Shown piece by piece: positions 11,329 to 21,650 of a DNA stretch of 64,000 nt; position 1 is the stretch's first letter; each line of letters begins with the position of its first letter. The DNA lies in the NCBI RefSeq assembly GCF_900182925.1, contig NZ_LT900024.1, forward strand, positions 2,480,001-2,544,000, given 5' to 3'. Below the pieces are notes generated by a model that saw only the letters and a list, made by a program, of their open reading frames with translations, was not told where the DNA came from and did no database searches. The translations under genes were made by a program, and so were the position numbers. Source of the DNA: Psychrobacter sp. LV10R520-6 (lineage in GTDB: Bacteria > Pseudomonadota > Gammaproteobacteria > Pseudomonadales > Moraxellaceae).

Positions 11329-11799
11329 TTACAGCTTCGCCGCCAGTTGGTCTAACATGCTGGCATGTTTTTGCATATCGACTTTCTCTTGCAAAATCTT
11401 CTCAGCACCAAGTACCGCAAGCTCTGCGACTTGGGCACGTAATGACTCACGTGCCTGATTGATCTCTTGATCGATAGACGCTTGTGCTTGTTGACGGATA
11501 CGTTCGCCTTCCACTTGGGCTTGCGATTTGGCATCTTCAACGAGCTGGTTGGCACTCTTGTTCGCTTGCTCAATTAAAGCAGCAGCTTTGGTCTTAGCGA
11601 TGTCAAGCTCCTGCTGTACATCTTGCTCCGCGGTGGCCAAATCTGCTTTTGCTTTTTCCGCCGCATCTAGACCGTCAGCAATTTTACGCTGACGCTCATT
11701 AATTGCGCCGATAAGTGGTGGCCACACGAATTTCATGCAAAAAACCACAAATATTGCAAAAGCAATGGCTTGACCGATGAGGGTAGAATTGATATTCAC
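11329..11799 (-). CDS. atpF: ATP synthase subunit b
   Basis: A 156-residue stator subunit. One N-terminal membrane helix (residues 7-26) begins [20 protein letters not shown] and is followed by a long charged Ala/Glu/Gln-rich coiled coil, typical of the b dimer that reaches from Fo to F1. The length is the family norm of 156. It lies between atpE and atpH. Confidence 0.96.
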   Translation of the reverse strand: MNINSTLIGQAIAFAIFVVFCMKFVWPPLIGAINERQRKIADGLDAAEKAKADLATAEQDVQQELDIAKTKAAALIEQANKSANQLVEDAKSQAQVEGERIRQQAQASIDQEINQARESLRAQVAELAVLGAEKILQEKVDMQKHASMLDQLAAKL

Positions 11800-11878
11800 G
11801 TGATCACCTCTTTGTTAATGAAAAGTCAGTTTCATTGACCATGTTTGACAGTCAAACATTTACAACTGAGATTTCAGA

Positions 11879-12163
<285 letters not shown>

Positions 12164-12178
12164 CTATTGAATGTCTAA

Positions 12179-13051
<873 letters not shown>

Positions 13052-13313
13052 TTAAGCTTCTTATTAATCAACGATTTAATCAACTACCAAAAAAAACGGT
13101 TGTCATCTGATGAGTAGGTTAGCGTTTCTATCCACACGGTGTTAAATAACCACTTCTTTGAGCACTCATCGCCTAAGTTGTGCTTTATCTATCGTGTGCA
13201 AATTGTATGACGCTAAAACTATCATGTAACCAACAACATCCAACCCATAAATCTAATGTAAGTGCCTGTTTTGCTAGTAGTTATTCACTAGCGATTGATA
13301 AATTTTGGCTATC

Positions 13314-13348
13314 AAAAAAGGGCTTGTGATTATTCATTACCAGCCCTT
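13314..13348 (-). terminator. Terminator-like hairpin between atpI and atpB
   Basis: On the minus strand AAGGGCT (13342-13348) pairs with AGCCCTT (13318-13324) around a 17-nt loop and is followed by a run of six Ts. It is in the 632-bp gap between atpI and atpB, oriented to stop transcription from atpI. I see nothing else in this gap; a separate atpB promoter would be expected in its left part, on the minus strand between 13048 and 13314. Confidence 0.6.
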
Positions 13349-13680
13349 GGCACTTGCACCTAAAATTATCATGTTTGTGTCTGCTTATATCCTTCTATTG
13401 CGATAGGCGCTCAAGACAGCGCACATAAGCAGAATAATTAGCCGTCTATCTTAATGCAGCGTTGTATTCGTGTAAAGTCAATTATGTGTTTTTTACCCGC
13501 TGTACAAGTCGGGCATCGCTATTAGCGTTTATTAATATAGGTTTGCGTCATTAATTAAATTGTAAGACTTTGTTTATAAGCGACTATTAATATCCAAACT
13601 ATGTCTTACCTGTCATGATACTTTTATGTTTTATGCCGATTTTGATGACTCATACTACTGTTTTTACAGTCATTATACGG

Positions 13681-14079
13681 CTAGCGTATGTACGATAACA
13701 TTAAACTGTGGCTAAGCTGCATTACTATGAAACCGACGAACAGCGCAGGTGCTGACAAAGGTTGTACCATAATAAAAATCAGTGCGAAGCCAAGCACCGT
13801 CAGTAGCCATTTGACCATTTGACCCCGATATAACTGGCTGACAATATGTCGGCGCGCGCGATATCCGGTACGCCAAAAAATAAATCCAGCAAAAACGGCT
13901 TGAGTGGCAAAGCTCAATAGTGCACCTATAGCGCTACTCTTTGCTACGACTAGCTCACTGTGCAGCCAAAAAATATCTAACATCGAAGCAATGACAATCA
14001 GGATGAATAGTACCCATACTTGGCGCTTGAGATAGAGGCTAATTTTATCTTTTTGCGTGCGTTTGGCAGGCTTGGTCAT
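13681..14079 (-). CDS. atpI: ATP synthase assembly protein I
   Basis: A 132-residue membrane protein with four predicted helices and a basic N-terminus (MTKPAKRTQKDKISLYLKRQ). It contains the AtpI-type stretch GALLSFATQAVFAGFIFWR and a C-terminal pair of helices. Such proteins help assemble the c-ring or deliver Mg2+ but are not part of the enzyme. The position, directly upstream of atpB on the same strand, supports the call even though sequence conservation in this family is weak. Confidence 0.85.
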   Translation of the reverse strand: MTKPAKRTQKDKISLYLKRQVWVLFILIVIASMLDIFWLHSELVVAKSSAIGALLSFATQAVFAGFIFWRTGYRARRHIVSQLYRGQMVKWLLTVLGFALIFIMVQPLSAPALFVGFIVMQLSHSLMLSYIR

Positions 14080-14171
14080 TAGCTATCCTATAGCATTGGT
14101 ATAATAACCACCGCGTTGGGATAAGGTAGCATATTTACGACAAGTTTATCGGTAAGCGACTCACTATGCTC

Positions 14172-14226
14172 ATGTCATTTCAGCAATGTCACTTTAGAGA
14201 TGCCACTTTAAAGATGTCGCTTTTTT
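14172..14226. repeat. Four degenerate 14-bp tandem repeats
   Basis: Consecutive units ATGTCATTTCAGCA, ATGTCACTTTAGAG, ATGCCACTTTAAAG and ATGTCGCTTTTTT start at 14172, 14186, 14200 and 14214. They lie in the 349-bp gap between znuA and atpI. A 14-nt period is not codon-like, so this is not a coding repeat. I see no gene in the rest of the gap. Confidence 0.65.
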
Positions 14227-14428
14227 GCCAACATAAAACGCCACTTATTATAGTGAGCGCTCGACCTTTAAGCAAGTAAAATGTAACGTTTGTCAACCAT
14301 TTAGTTCAAAAGACGCCAGTGATTTATTTGTCAGTAAAACCATGACACGCTCAACGCTAATGATGAGTCCCTTAGATAGAAGAGTGTAAGCGAGCCACTT
14401 TATAATTTTTTCATTAGATGCGAAGTAT

Positions 14429-15373
14429 TTACGAAATACAACGACGAATCTGCTGCGCCATAATGCTCCAGCCGGCCACAAAGTCTTTACTCATACTCAT
14501 ATCTTCTACTTGTACAGTTGTATTGACAGGTTGCAACTTTGCAATCAAACCTTTAGCAGGCTCACTTTGAGCGACCAAACACATCTGTTTAGCTGGACGC
14601 TGCTCATTAAGCCAACGTAACTGACTGGCCTTAGGGGATAGATGTTCATCAGCAGTCAAACTACCAGCGTATTGCAACTGCATGGGTTTTTCCATATATT
14701 GATAAGAATCATGATAAGCCCAATAAGGTCGTTTTTTTTGTGAGATGTTCTGTGCCGCTACTGCCTTGTCCATGCGCTGGGCAAATTTTTGTACATTTTC
14801 CTGATAAAGCTTTTTGTATTCCGGATTGGCATGGCTATGAATGACTGCCAGTGCGCGGGTAATGGCTTTAGCATTGTCAGGATCTAGCCAAATATGCGGA
14901 TCTAACGTGCCAGCAATAGGAACTCCTTTTACATCACGTAGCGGATGACGATCAAAGGCATTAAAATTAAATAACGCAATGCCATTGGGCGCGGTATTCA
15001 AACTTGACGCTAGACTATTCTCTAGAGACTCGCCAAACCACACGACAAACTTACTGTCTTGAATGGCCTTAATATCACCCGGACTAATGCTGCCATGATG
15101 TCCAATATCCCCTGCTTGTAATAGTCGATTTGCTGATGGCGCGCCTTCAGTCACAGCCTCACTTAATAAAAATAGCGGGTAATTACTGACGCTCACTGTA
15201 GCGGCTTGTGCACTCATCGCTAATGAACTTAATATCATAAGTGCCGCGGTCAGCAGACGTTGCGGCTGTATCATTGAGTGCCAAAATTTATTGAAAGATG
15301 AAGTGGTAAAAAAGGACTTAGGGTCTAGAAAATTATTTATAACATTATCGTTATTTTGACGATGAAAAGTCAT
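14429..15373 (-). CDS. znuA: Zinc ABC transporter substrate-binding protein
   Basis: A 314-residue periplasmic metal-binding protein of the ZnuA/TroA cluster. A hydrophobic signal peptide (LLTAALMILSSLAMSAQA, ending near residue 57) is preceded by an unusually long polar stretch. The metal ligands appear in GDIGHHGSISPGDI, in DPHIWLDPDNAKAI and in AYHDSYQYMEK. The ATG at 15373 has AGGA at 10 nt; an internal ATG at 15274 would place the signal peptide at the very N-terminus but lacks a ribosome site. The gene diverges from zur-znuCB across a 15-bp Zur-type palindrome, so it should be derepressed when zinc is scarce. Confidence 0.9.
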   Translation of the reverse strand: MTFHRQNNDNVINNFLDPKSFFTTSSFNKFWHSMIQPQRLLTAALMILSSLAMSAQAATVSVSNYPLFLLSEAVTEGAPSANRLLQAGDIGHHGSISPGDIKAIQDSKFVVWFGESLENSLASSLNTAPNGIALFNFNAFDRHPLRDVKGVPIAGTLDPHIWLDPDNAKAITRALAVIHSHANPEYKKLYQENVQKFAQRMDKAVAAQNISQKKRPYWAYHDSYQYMEKPMQLQYAGSLTADEHLSPKASQLRWLNEQRPAKQMCLVAQSEPAKGLIAKLQPVNTTVQVEDMSMSKDFVAGWSIMAQQIRRCIS

Positions 15374-15435
15374 GCGTAAGTAGTCCTGTTAAATAGATAG
15401 GAATAATAAGAGTTATGTTTTTCTAATCTCCATTA

Positions 15436-15450
15436 TGTTATACTATAACA
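15436..15450. promoter_or_regulatory. Zur operator between znuA and zur
   Basis: TGTTATACTATAACA is a perfect 7-1-7 palindrome and matches the core of the gammaproteobacterial Zur box (TGTTATA-n-TATAACA). It sits 63 bp before znuA and 36 bp before zur, so it can control both directions. Zur binding is inferred from motif and context. Confidence 0.85.
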
Positions 15451-15486
15451 ATTAAAATTGCTAACTTATTTTTCGGAGCCTGAATA

Positions 15487-16053
15487 GTGTCCATTACTTC
15501 ATCTGCCTGTGAGTCATCTGCCAATGACCACGTAGACGATAGTCACGCACATGACAGTCATGTGCACGATGTGCAAGACTTTACGCAACATGATGTGGCC
15601 GAGCGGCTGGTAGCAGCCAAAGAACAGTGTCGTACACGTGGCGTGCGCTTTACGCCCTTACGTCAGCAGATATATGCGCTGGTGTTACAAGCCAATAAGC
15701 CTGTTGGCGCTTATGATCTCATCACTCAATTACAGCAAGCACGTTTATTAGACAGTGATAATGAGACTGATACCGCAAAAAATGTAGCGCCACCGACGGT
15801 TTATCGCAGTTTAGAGTTCTTGTTAAGCGAGGGTCTGATTCATCAGCTGACCTCAATTAATGCTTATGTTCCTTGCTGTCACCCGCGTGCCCAGCATACG
15901 GCTGCGTTCTTAATATGTGATCAGTGCCAACGCGTGCAAGAATGTAGTAGCTTGCCAGTACAAGAAATGATGAGCTTCACTGAGCAAGATATTGGCTTTA
16001 CTGTTGCCCGTAGTGTCATTGAGCTGAGTGGTCGCTGCCAAGGGTGTCAATAA
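15487..16053 (+). CDS. zur: Zinc uptake regulator, Fur family
   Basis: A 188-residue Fur-family repressor. It starts at a GTG with CGGAG 8 nt upstream. The first ~40 residues form an extra His/Asp-rich tail (SHAHDSHVHD) not found in short Fur proteins. Next come the winged helix (RGVRFTPLRQQIYALV, APPTVYRSLEFLLSEGLIHQL) and the dimerisation domain with structural zinc cysteines in CDQCQRVQEC and the final CQGC. It is first in the order zur-znuC-znuB, and the palindrome in front implies autoregulation. Confidence 0.92.
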   Translation: MSITSSACESSANDHVDDSHAHDSHVHDVQDFTQHDVAERLVAAKEQCRTRGVRFTPLRQQIYALVLQANKPVGAYDLITQLQQARLLDSDNETDTAKNVAPPTVYRSLEFLLSEGLIHQLTSINAYVPCCHPRAQHTAAFLICDQCQRVQECSSLPVQEMMSFTEQDIGFTVARSVIELSGRCQGCQ

Positions 16054-16104
16054 GGCCATGCAAAATATTCTTCTATTCATTTTTAAACTATTAGCTGCCA
16101 ACTC

Positions 16105-16905
16105 ATGAAGCATTCTGTATCGCCATCTAAACAACCGTTATCTAAGCAGACGCCTGTGTTTACCGCAGAGCATGGAAAGCCATTACTTACTTTGAGTGAT
16201 GTCAGTTACCATATTGGGCCACAACGTTTGGTATCGCATATTAGTATTGACATGGCGATTAATGAAACTATGAGTCTCGTTGGCCCTAATGGTGCTGGCA
16301 AGTCAACGTTGGTGAAGCTTATATTAGGTCTAATTACACCTACTAAGGGTCAAATTATTGCGCATGAGCCGCTGCAACTGGGCTATGTGCCACAACGCTT
16401 TGCGGTACCGCCTATCTTACCCCTACGGGTACAAGATTTATTGGCACAAGCGGATAAGCGACGTTTAAATGACGAGCAGCGGCAGTTTATTTTTGATAAC
16501 TTGTCTTTAAATCATTTATTACCGCGGCAAATGTTGCACTTGTCCGGCGGCGAGACCCAGCGCGTATTACTAGCACGCGCCTTATTGGATAAACCCAATT
16601 TATTAATTTTGGATGAACCCATGCAAGGGCTTGACCCTGATACGGAGGTTTGGCTCTATCAGTTTATTGATGAGTTGCCAGAGTTTTTACGCTGTGCCAT
16701 GTTAGTAGTGTCCCATGATTTGCATTGGGTGATGAAAGGAAGCCGACGGGTAATTTGTCTTAACAAGCATATTTGTTGCGAAGGTCAGCCCAGTGAACTT
16801 GCTATCAGCACTGAGTTTCAAAAGCTGTTTGGTCATCATTATGAGCAACCCTACGTACATCAGCCGCACGCCTGTGAGCACCAAGCACCAAGTGAGTTGT
16901 CGTAA
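16105..16905 (+). CDS. znuC: Zinc ABC transporter ATPase
   Basis: A 266-residue ABC ATPase. Walker A GPNGAGKST is at residues 60-68, the Q-loop is in GYVPQRF, the signature is LSGGETQRV and Walker B is LLILDEPMQGLD, followed by the switch His in VVSHDLHWVM. It energises zinc import with the ZnuB permease on the cytoplasmic face. Start is the ATG 51 bp after the zur stop, with only a weak ribosome site. The C-terminal tail is His-rich (FGHHYEQPYVHQPHACEH), a common trait of ZnuC proteins. Confidence 0.93.
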   Translation: MKHSVSPSKQPLSKQTPVFTAEHGKPLLTLSDVSYHIGPQRLVSHISIDMAINETMSLVGPNGAGKSTLVKLILGLITPTKGQIIAHEPLQLGYVPQRFAVPPILPLRVQDLLAQADKRRLNDEQRQFIFDNLSLNHLLPRQMLHLSGGETQRVLLARALLDKPNLLILDEPMQGLDPDTEVWLYQFIDELPEFLRCAMLVVSHDLHWVMKGSRRVICLNKHICCEGQPSELAISTEFQKLFGHHYEQPYVHQPHACEHQAPSELS

Positions 16906-17026
16906 TCAAACCCATATAAATTTACCAGCTGGTAAACTATTTCCCATTGCCTTACTTATTTTTTATTAGGTTCTCTATTAAAATTTTTATTAAGCTCTTT
17001 ATTAACGAAGTCTAACGGACCTTTTT

Positions 17027-17860
17027 ATGACCGCTTGGTTAGCTATCATTGCCCCTGCTTGGATTGCCGGCAGTATTTTGGCCCTGCTATCCGCGCCCCT
17101 TGGTTGTCTCGTACTGTGGCGGCGCATGGCATTTTTTGCAGATGCTTTAGCACATGGAACGCTACTTGGCGTCGCGTTAGCGGTCTGGTGGCAACTGCCG
17201 ATGGGCATTGGTATCGCTATGGTTAGCGTCATGGTGGTATTGGGACTGGTGCTAATTGATGATGAGCGGCTTCCCGCTGATGCGGTATTGGCTGTAGTCG
17301 CGGTATCCTTACTGTGTTTGGGACTATTGGCATTGACTCAGCTTACCAATCAGCAAGCCAATGTATTAGGCTTCTTATTTGGTAACTTACTTGAGCTTGA
17401 TTGGGCGGATTTACCGTTACTGGCCGGCAGTGTACTGGTTGGTTTAGGGTTACTCACTTATATTTGGCCGGCGCAAATCAAACTGGCGACTCATGAAGCT
17501 TTAGCCCGTATTCAAGGGATTAACCCGACACGGCAACGACTGTTCTTTATGGGCGTATTGGCAGGATTCTGTGCCATTGCCTTGCAAGCGGTTGGTAGCT
17601 TATTGATTAGTGGCTTGCTGGTATTACCAGCATTAACAGCGCGCCTATATTCAACGTCGCCAAAACAAATGGTGATTGTAGCGCTGATTGTTGCTCAACT
17701 CGGTGTTACTCTAGGGGTTTGGGGCAGTATCTGGCTGGATATACAGACCGGATTGACTATTGTATTGGTATTAGCGATTTTGTTTTTCGCCGCGCTAATG
17801 ATTTCTAAATTAGCAACCTCAAAATTAATGCCTTCAAAATTTTGGTCGGCACGTCGTTAA
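17027..17860 (+). CDS. znuB: Zinc ABC transporter permease
   Basis: A 277-residue integral membrane protein with about eight helices, of the ABC-3 family. The cytoplasmic coupling segment appears as THEALARIQGINPTRQRLFFM, and the N-terminus contains LGCLVLWRRMAFFADALAHGTLLG, the conserved signature of ZnuB permeases. It is 121 bp downstream of znuC on the same strand and completes the transporter. Confidence 0.92.
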   Translation: MTAWLAIIAPAWIAGSILALLSAPLGCLVLWRRMAFFADALAHGTLLGVALAVWWQLPMGIGIAMVSVMVVLGLVLIDDERLPADAVLAVVAVSLLCLGLLALTQLTNQQANVLGFLFGNLLELDWADLPLLAGSVLVGLGLLTYIWPAQIKLATHEALARIQGINPTRQRLFFMGVLAGFCAIALQAVGSLLISGLLVLPALTARLYSTSPKQMVIVALIVAQLGVTLGVWGSIWLDIQTGLTIVLVLAILFFAALMISKLATSKLMPSKFWSARR

Positions 17861-18186
17861 ATAAACCGCTATCCTTCCTAGCTGAACGCTTATCACTTTG
17901 TTTTATCGAACTTTTTTTATAAATATCGCTAGAGATTTCATTAGTTTTATGTTATAAATTTGCCTGAATTTTATCAGCAAAACCTTATAACAACTGCTGT
18001 ATAAAACAGTTAAATATGTTGGTGGTATGAGTTACTAGGTTATATAAGTTATTAAATAGAGACCTCAATGGGTTAGGATTGGATGGAATGGATAACATCA
18101 AAAATGAGAAGTAAAAATCAAAGTCTTGCTTATCTATACCCGCTCTTTGACAGCATCCGCTGTTTTAGTTTGATAAAGGACTGACC
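17861..18186. other. Intergenic gap, nothing recognised
   Basis: About 326 bp between znuB and the phosphodiesterase gene. I find no hairpin with a T-run and no small gene. The promoter of the following gene should be here. Confidence 0.5.
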
Positions 18187-19053
18187 ATGCTAGGCTATCC
18201 TGCCCGTAAGATCAGCACGCCAGATGAGCACGTAAACATCTTGCAGATTACTGATTTACATTTAGCTTCCTACTATCCTATCAGTGGCAATCCTATTGCT
18301 GACAGTATTATTGCTGACAACGATGGCCCAACTGACTCTATTTGTCAGAATAATTTTGAAGCGGCCCTCAAGCAAGCGTTAAGCGAAGATATTCGCTGTG
18401 ATTTAATCTTGGTCACCGGCGACTTAGTGAATCAAGTACAATCGGCTATCTATGATCATATTTTTGAGATATTAGAGGCAACCAATATTCCTTTTGCCTG
18501 TATTGCTGGCAACCATGACGTGACCGATGAAATGGTTACTGAACAGCCATTTTTTCAACGAGAACTGATCGCTCAATCTGCTGATAGTCGTCTACTCAGT
18601 CGCCATGTAATTGATACTGACTACTGGCAATTGCTATTACTGGACTCTGCTATTCCCGGCAAAGTCACTGGCGAGGTTACCAATACTGATATTGACTGGT
18701 TATGTGATCAGCTGAAAGCTTGCGATAAGCCAGCCTTGATTGCGATACATCATCACGTGATACCGATGAGATCCGATTGGATAGATGCCCACATTGCGGA
18801 GAATACAGAGAATTTTTGGCAACGTATGATGCCCTTTGAGCATCTACGGGTCATTATCAGCGGTCATACTCATCAAGAACAAGTCCGCTATCGCCAAGGT
18901 GTTACCGTCTACAGCACACCATCCACATGCTACCAATTTAAACCTTATGAAGATGATTTTACGGTTGATAAAAATGCGCGGCCCGGTTACCGCTGGTTGC
19001 AATTGGCCAACAAGGGACAGGTTGCAAGCTGGGTCAAAAGATTGGATACTTGA
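18187..19053 (+). CDS. cpdA: Metallophosphoesterase, CpdA-like 3',5'-cAMP phosphodiesterase
   Basis: A 288-residue class III phosphodiesterase. The metal-binding motifs occur in order: ITDLHL (D23, H25), LVTGDLVNQ, AGNHD, AIHHHVIPM and ISGHTHQEQ, the standard calcineurin-like dinuclear site. The overall size and the HHHVIPM and STCYQFKP blocks match CpdA, which hydrolyses cAMP in the cytoplasm and so tunes Crp/Vfr signalling. It stands alone on the plus strand. The superfamily is certain; the cAMP specificity is inferred from family resemblance. Confidence 0.85.
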   Translation: MLGYPARKISTPDEHVNILQITDLHLASYYPISGNPIADSIIADNDGPTDSICQNNFEAALKQALSEDIRCDLILVTGDLVNQVQSAIYDHIFEILEATNIPFACIAGNHDVTDEMVTEQPFFQRELIAQSADSRLLSRHVIDTDYWQLLLLDSAIPGKVTGEVTNTDIDWLCDQLKACDKPALIAIHHHVIPMRSDWIDAHIAENTENFWQRMMPFEHLRVIISGHTHQEQVRYRQGVTVYSTPSTCYQFKPYEDDFTVDKNARPGYRWLQLANKGQVASWVKRLDT

Positions 19054-19637
19054 CGGCCAGTTTTATTGGCCTAAATAAGATATTAAACTGAATAACCTGT
19101 TAGCCTAAATAATAGTGACATTATATATGGCTGATAATGCTTGACTCATATAAGATTAGAAGTACCATGCATTACTATACTAGTAACTATTAAGTAGCTG
19201 CCAAAGTTAAGAATCGCTTCATTATTAATAAGAAAGACGATGACGTTACTAAAATAGAATAAAAACCTTATCGTCTAACCCTTCAGTATCGCCCAAGGCT
19301 GGATGCTAGGCAAGATTATAATAGCAATTATAACCACTAAGAGGGCTACATTGACCACCCGCTAAGTATTCGCAATCAGTAATTTGTAGCATTATTTTAG
19401 CAGTACTATTTAAATAAAAATGTGCATAACAATATACATGACAACTTTAGTAGTGATATAGGCATACCGATATAAACGTATCATTATAAATGTACTATAA
19501 AATTAGCCGTGTTACTTGCGTTACCAAGTGGTGAAACGTTCTATAAAAGGACAGTTTATAACGTTTGGAAAATTTACAACGTCTTGTCTTTTAAAATGTC
19601 GTTTTGTTGAATTAATTTGTAAAATTAGGATACCCAT
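19054..19637. other. 584-bp gap upstream of dksA with one palindrome
   Basis: The stretch holds no gene that I can support. TTACTA-TAC-TAGTAA at 19172-19186 is a perfect 6-3-6 palindrome of operator size. GGCCA/TGGCC just after the cpdA stop (19055-19071) could form a weak hairpin but has no T-run. The dksA promoter probably lies near 19490-19620. Confidence 0.4.
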
Positions 19638-20075
19638 ATGAGCACCCTGACCACGAATCCGAGTGATGTTAAATTTACCCCTTATGTGCCTGCCAAAGAC
19701 GAAGAGTATATGTCTGATGCGCAGTTAGAGCATTTTAAGGCTATTTTATTGGATTGGAAGCATCAGCTGATTGGCGAAGCTGACCGCACGAAGACTTATA
19801 TCCAAGATGAGTCAAGCGCTATGCCAGACATTAATGACCGCGCTACTCAAGAAGAAGAATTTGCGTTAACGCTACGTACACGTGACCGCGAACGTAAGCT
19901 CATTCGCAAAATTGACAAGTCCATGGCAGAAATTGAAAATGACGACTATGGATTTTGTGAAACTTGCGGGGTAGAAATTGGCCTACGTCGTTTAGAAGCC
20001 CGTCCGACCGCGACCCAATGTATTGATTGTAAGACTTTATCTGAAATTAAAGAGCGCCAGAACCAAGGTGCTTAA
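19638..20075 (+). CDS. dksA: RNA polymerase-binding transcription factor DksA
   Basis: A 145-residue DksA. The coiled coil carries the DxxDxA tip (DINDRA), which enters the polymerase secondary channel, and the C-terminal C4 zinc finger is CETCGVEIGLRRLEARP followed by CIDC. With ppGpp, DksA adjusts rRNA and amino-acid promoter activity. The length fits the family (about 150). In many gammaproteobacteria dksA is followed by gluQ, as here. A structured segment and a strong terminator follow the stop codon. Confidence 0.95.
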   Translation: MSTLTTNPSDVKFTPYVPAKDEEYMSDAQLEHFKAILLDWKHQLIGEADRTKTYIQDESSAMPDINDRATQEEEFALTLRTRDRERKLIRKIDKSMAEIENDDYGFCETCGVEIGLRRLEARPTATQCIDCKTLSEIKERQNQGA

Positions 20076-20121
20076 ATTAGGTGTAGTCAGTTCACAATAA
20101 AAGAGAGTCGTGTATAGCAGC

Positions 20122-20216
20122 GTGCTACTGGTATAAATTTTTCTGGCGTGCTGTTCGCAAGCGGGACAGAGGCTGCAAAACGTTTGTTACAGTAGCATCC
20201 CAGTAGCACTGTATCG
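20122..20216 (+). ncRNA. Candidate structured RNA in the dksA 3' region
   Basis: GTGCTACTGG (20122-20131) is perfectly complementary to CCAGTAGCAC (20200-20209). A second copy of CAGTAGCA at 20190-20197 could pair with the same 5' arm instead, so two mutually exclusive folds exist. Inside the loop CTGTTC and GGACAG make a further 6-bp hairpin. A T-run (TTTTT) follows at about 20217. This could be a 3'-UTR-derived small RNA or a mutually exclusive terminator/antiterminator. No known RNA family is recognised. Confidence 0.4.
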
Positions 20217-20257
20217 TTTTTAAATTGAATCGACTATATAACTAAAGTACGTATAAC

Positions 20258-20295
20258 AACGAGCGACCCTATCATTGGTCGCTCGTTGCGTTTTA
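20258..20295 (+). terminator. Strong intrinsic terminator after dksA
   Basis: AACGAGCGACC and GGTCGCTCGTT form a perfect 11-bp stem with an 8-nt loop, followed by GCGTTTTAT. It lies 180 bp beyond the dksA stop and separates dksA from gluQ. Confidence 0.88.
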
Positions 20296-20441
20296 TGAAA
20301 TAGTTCTATGCTTGTTAAGTAGCTACTATCATTAAGTGCCCCCTAACAAATTAACTGCTTGCTAACAAAATAAGAGCACTTAATAAATATCTTTTTATAG
20401 CCACCTTCTTTATCCTATCCAAATCCTTCTACTTTCGACAG

Positions 20442-21485
20442 TTGCTTACTTTGACACTCATAAATAATCATATTCATACTCATGTCCAAACCCCAACGCC
20501 AGCAGCACAAGTGCAGCCTATTGGACGCTTTGCGCCTTCTCCGACTGGTGAGCTACACCTTGGCTCATTAACCACGGCACTTGCCAGTTATTGCCACATT
20601 AAATCAATAGGTGGAAAATGGCTGCTGCGTATGGAAGATACTGACACCGCACGCTGTGACAACCAGTTTACCGAACAAATACTGATAGACTTAGAAGTGT
20701 TAGGGCTGCATTGGGATGGCGATGTTATCTATCAATCTGAGCGTATTGATATCTACAATAATTACTTATCGACAGTGCTACATCCGCTAACCTATGGCTG
20801 TCAATGCTCACGTAAAAGTCTGGCACAGTTTTGGGAACAACAGTGTTGGGAGCAACAAGAGTTAGAACAACAGAATGGCCAACAAGATAACACGGTAAAT
20901 AGCACAGACCCCAAAAGCGTGAAGGATGCATTGATTCGTAAACAATGTTATCCGCGTTGCTGTATAGACACCAATCTTGATCGCCAGCAGCATAAGCTAC
21001 GTATACAACTGCCTGATTATACCATTGGTTTTATGGATGGCATTCAAGGGATGCAATGGAGCAATCCACAGCAAACTTTAGGGGATATGGTAGTACGACG
21101 TCAAAATGGCATGATTAATTATATTTTGGCAGCCAGTATTGATGACGGCCTACAACAGGTCACCCATATCATGCGCGGCTTAGATATTTTACCGCTAACC
21201 ACTGCGCAAATTAGCATCATGCAGTCGGCAAATCTGCCCAGCATCGACCATTGGTATCATCTGCCTTTAATATGCAACGCTGAAGGACAAAAGCTCTCCA
21301 AGCAAAATCTTGCCCAGCCTATCGATACTGGTAATCCAAGTGAGCTGATCGCAACTGCCTTACAAATGTTACAACAACCCCCTGTTGATATGGACACGCC
21401 AGCACACATGCTCGAGCAAGCGGTTACTCAATGGGATAACACCCCTCTGCAAAGCCAAACTCATTTAAATATACCCACGCTCTAA
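20442..21485 (+). CDS. gluQ: Glutamyl-Q tRNA(Asp) synthetase
   Basis: A GluRS-like protein without an anticodon-binding domain, which attaches glutamate to queuosine in tRNA-Asp. The N-terminal [17 protein letters not shown] has the HIGH-equivalent HLGS, the catalytic RMEDTDTAR follows, and the KMSKS-equivalent is KLSKQN near residue 285. Zinc ligands occur in GCQCSRKSL and CYPRCC. The start is uncertain: there is no ATG, only TTG at 20442 or 20451 or GTG at 20508, which lies three codons before the conserved [10 protein letters not shown]. It is longer than usual in the zinc region, where a Gln-rich insert ([14 protein letters not shown]) is present. Confidence 0.88.
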   Translation: MLTLTLINNHIHTHVQTPTPAAQVQPIGRFAPSPTGELHLGSLTTALASYCHIKSIGGKWLLRMEDTDTARCDNQFTEQILIDLEVLGLHWDGDVIYQSERIDIYNNYLSTVLHPLTYGCQCSRKSLAQFWEQQCWEQQELEQQNGQQDNTVNSTDPKSVKDALIRKQCYPRCCIDTNLDRQQHKLRIQLPDYTIGFMDGIQGMQWSNPQQTLGDMVVRRQNGMINYILAASIDDGLQQVTHIMRGLDILPLTTAQISIMQSANLPSIDHWYHLPLICNAEGQKLSKQNLAQPIDTGNPSELIATALQMLQQPPVDMDTPAHMLEQAVTQWDNTPLQSQTHLNIPTL

Positions 21486-21492
21486 AAAGCAA

Positions 21493-21517
21493 AAAGCGCC
21501 GCTGCTTGCGACGCTTT
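21493..21517. terminator. Bidirectional terminator between gluQ and ftsW
   Basis: AAAGCGCCGC and GCGACGCTTT form a 10-bp stem with one wobble pair around a short loop. On the minus strand it is followed by TTTGCTTTTTAG, so it best serves ftsW; the plus side has only a short T-run. It lies between two convergent genes. Confidence 0.75.
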
Positions 21518-21650
21518 ATCCATACTCTTACCTATTATATTCAGTGTCTTTTTCGGCGATAACACAGCAGCTCATAAGCCATATTCGGTTCAAAATTGAT
21601 CGTACTAACCGTGAATGAGAAGCACCTGACCATGAACTATAAACCATGTT

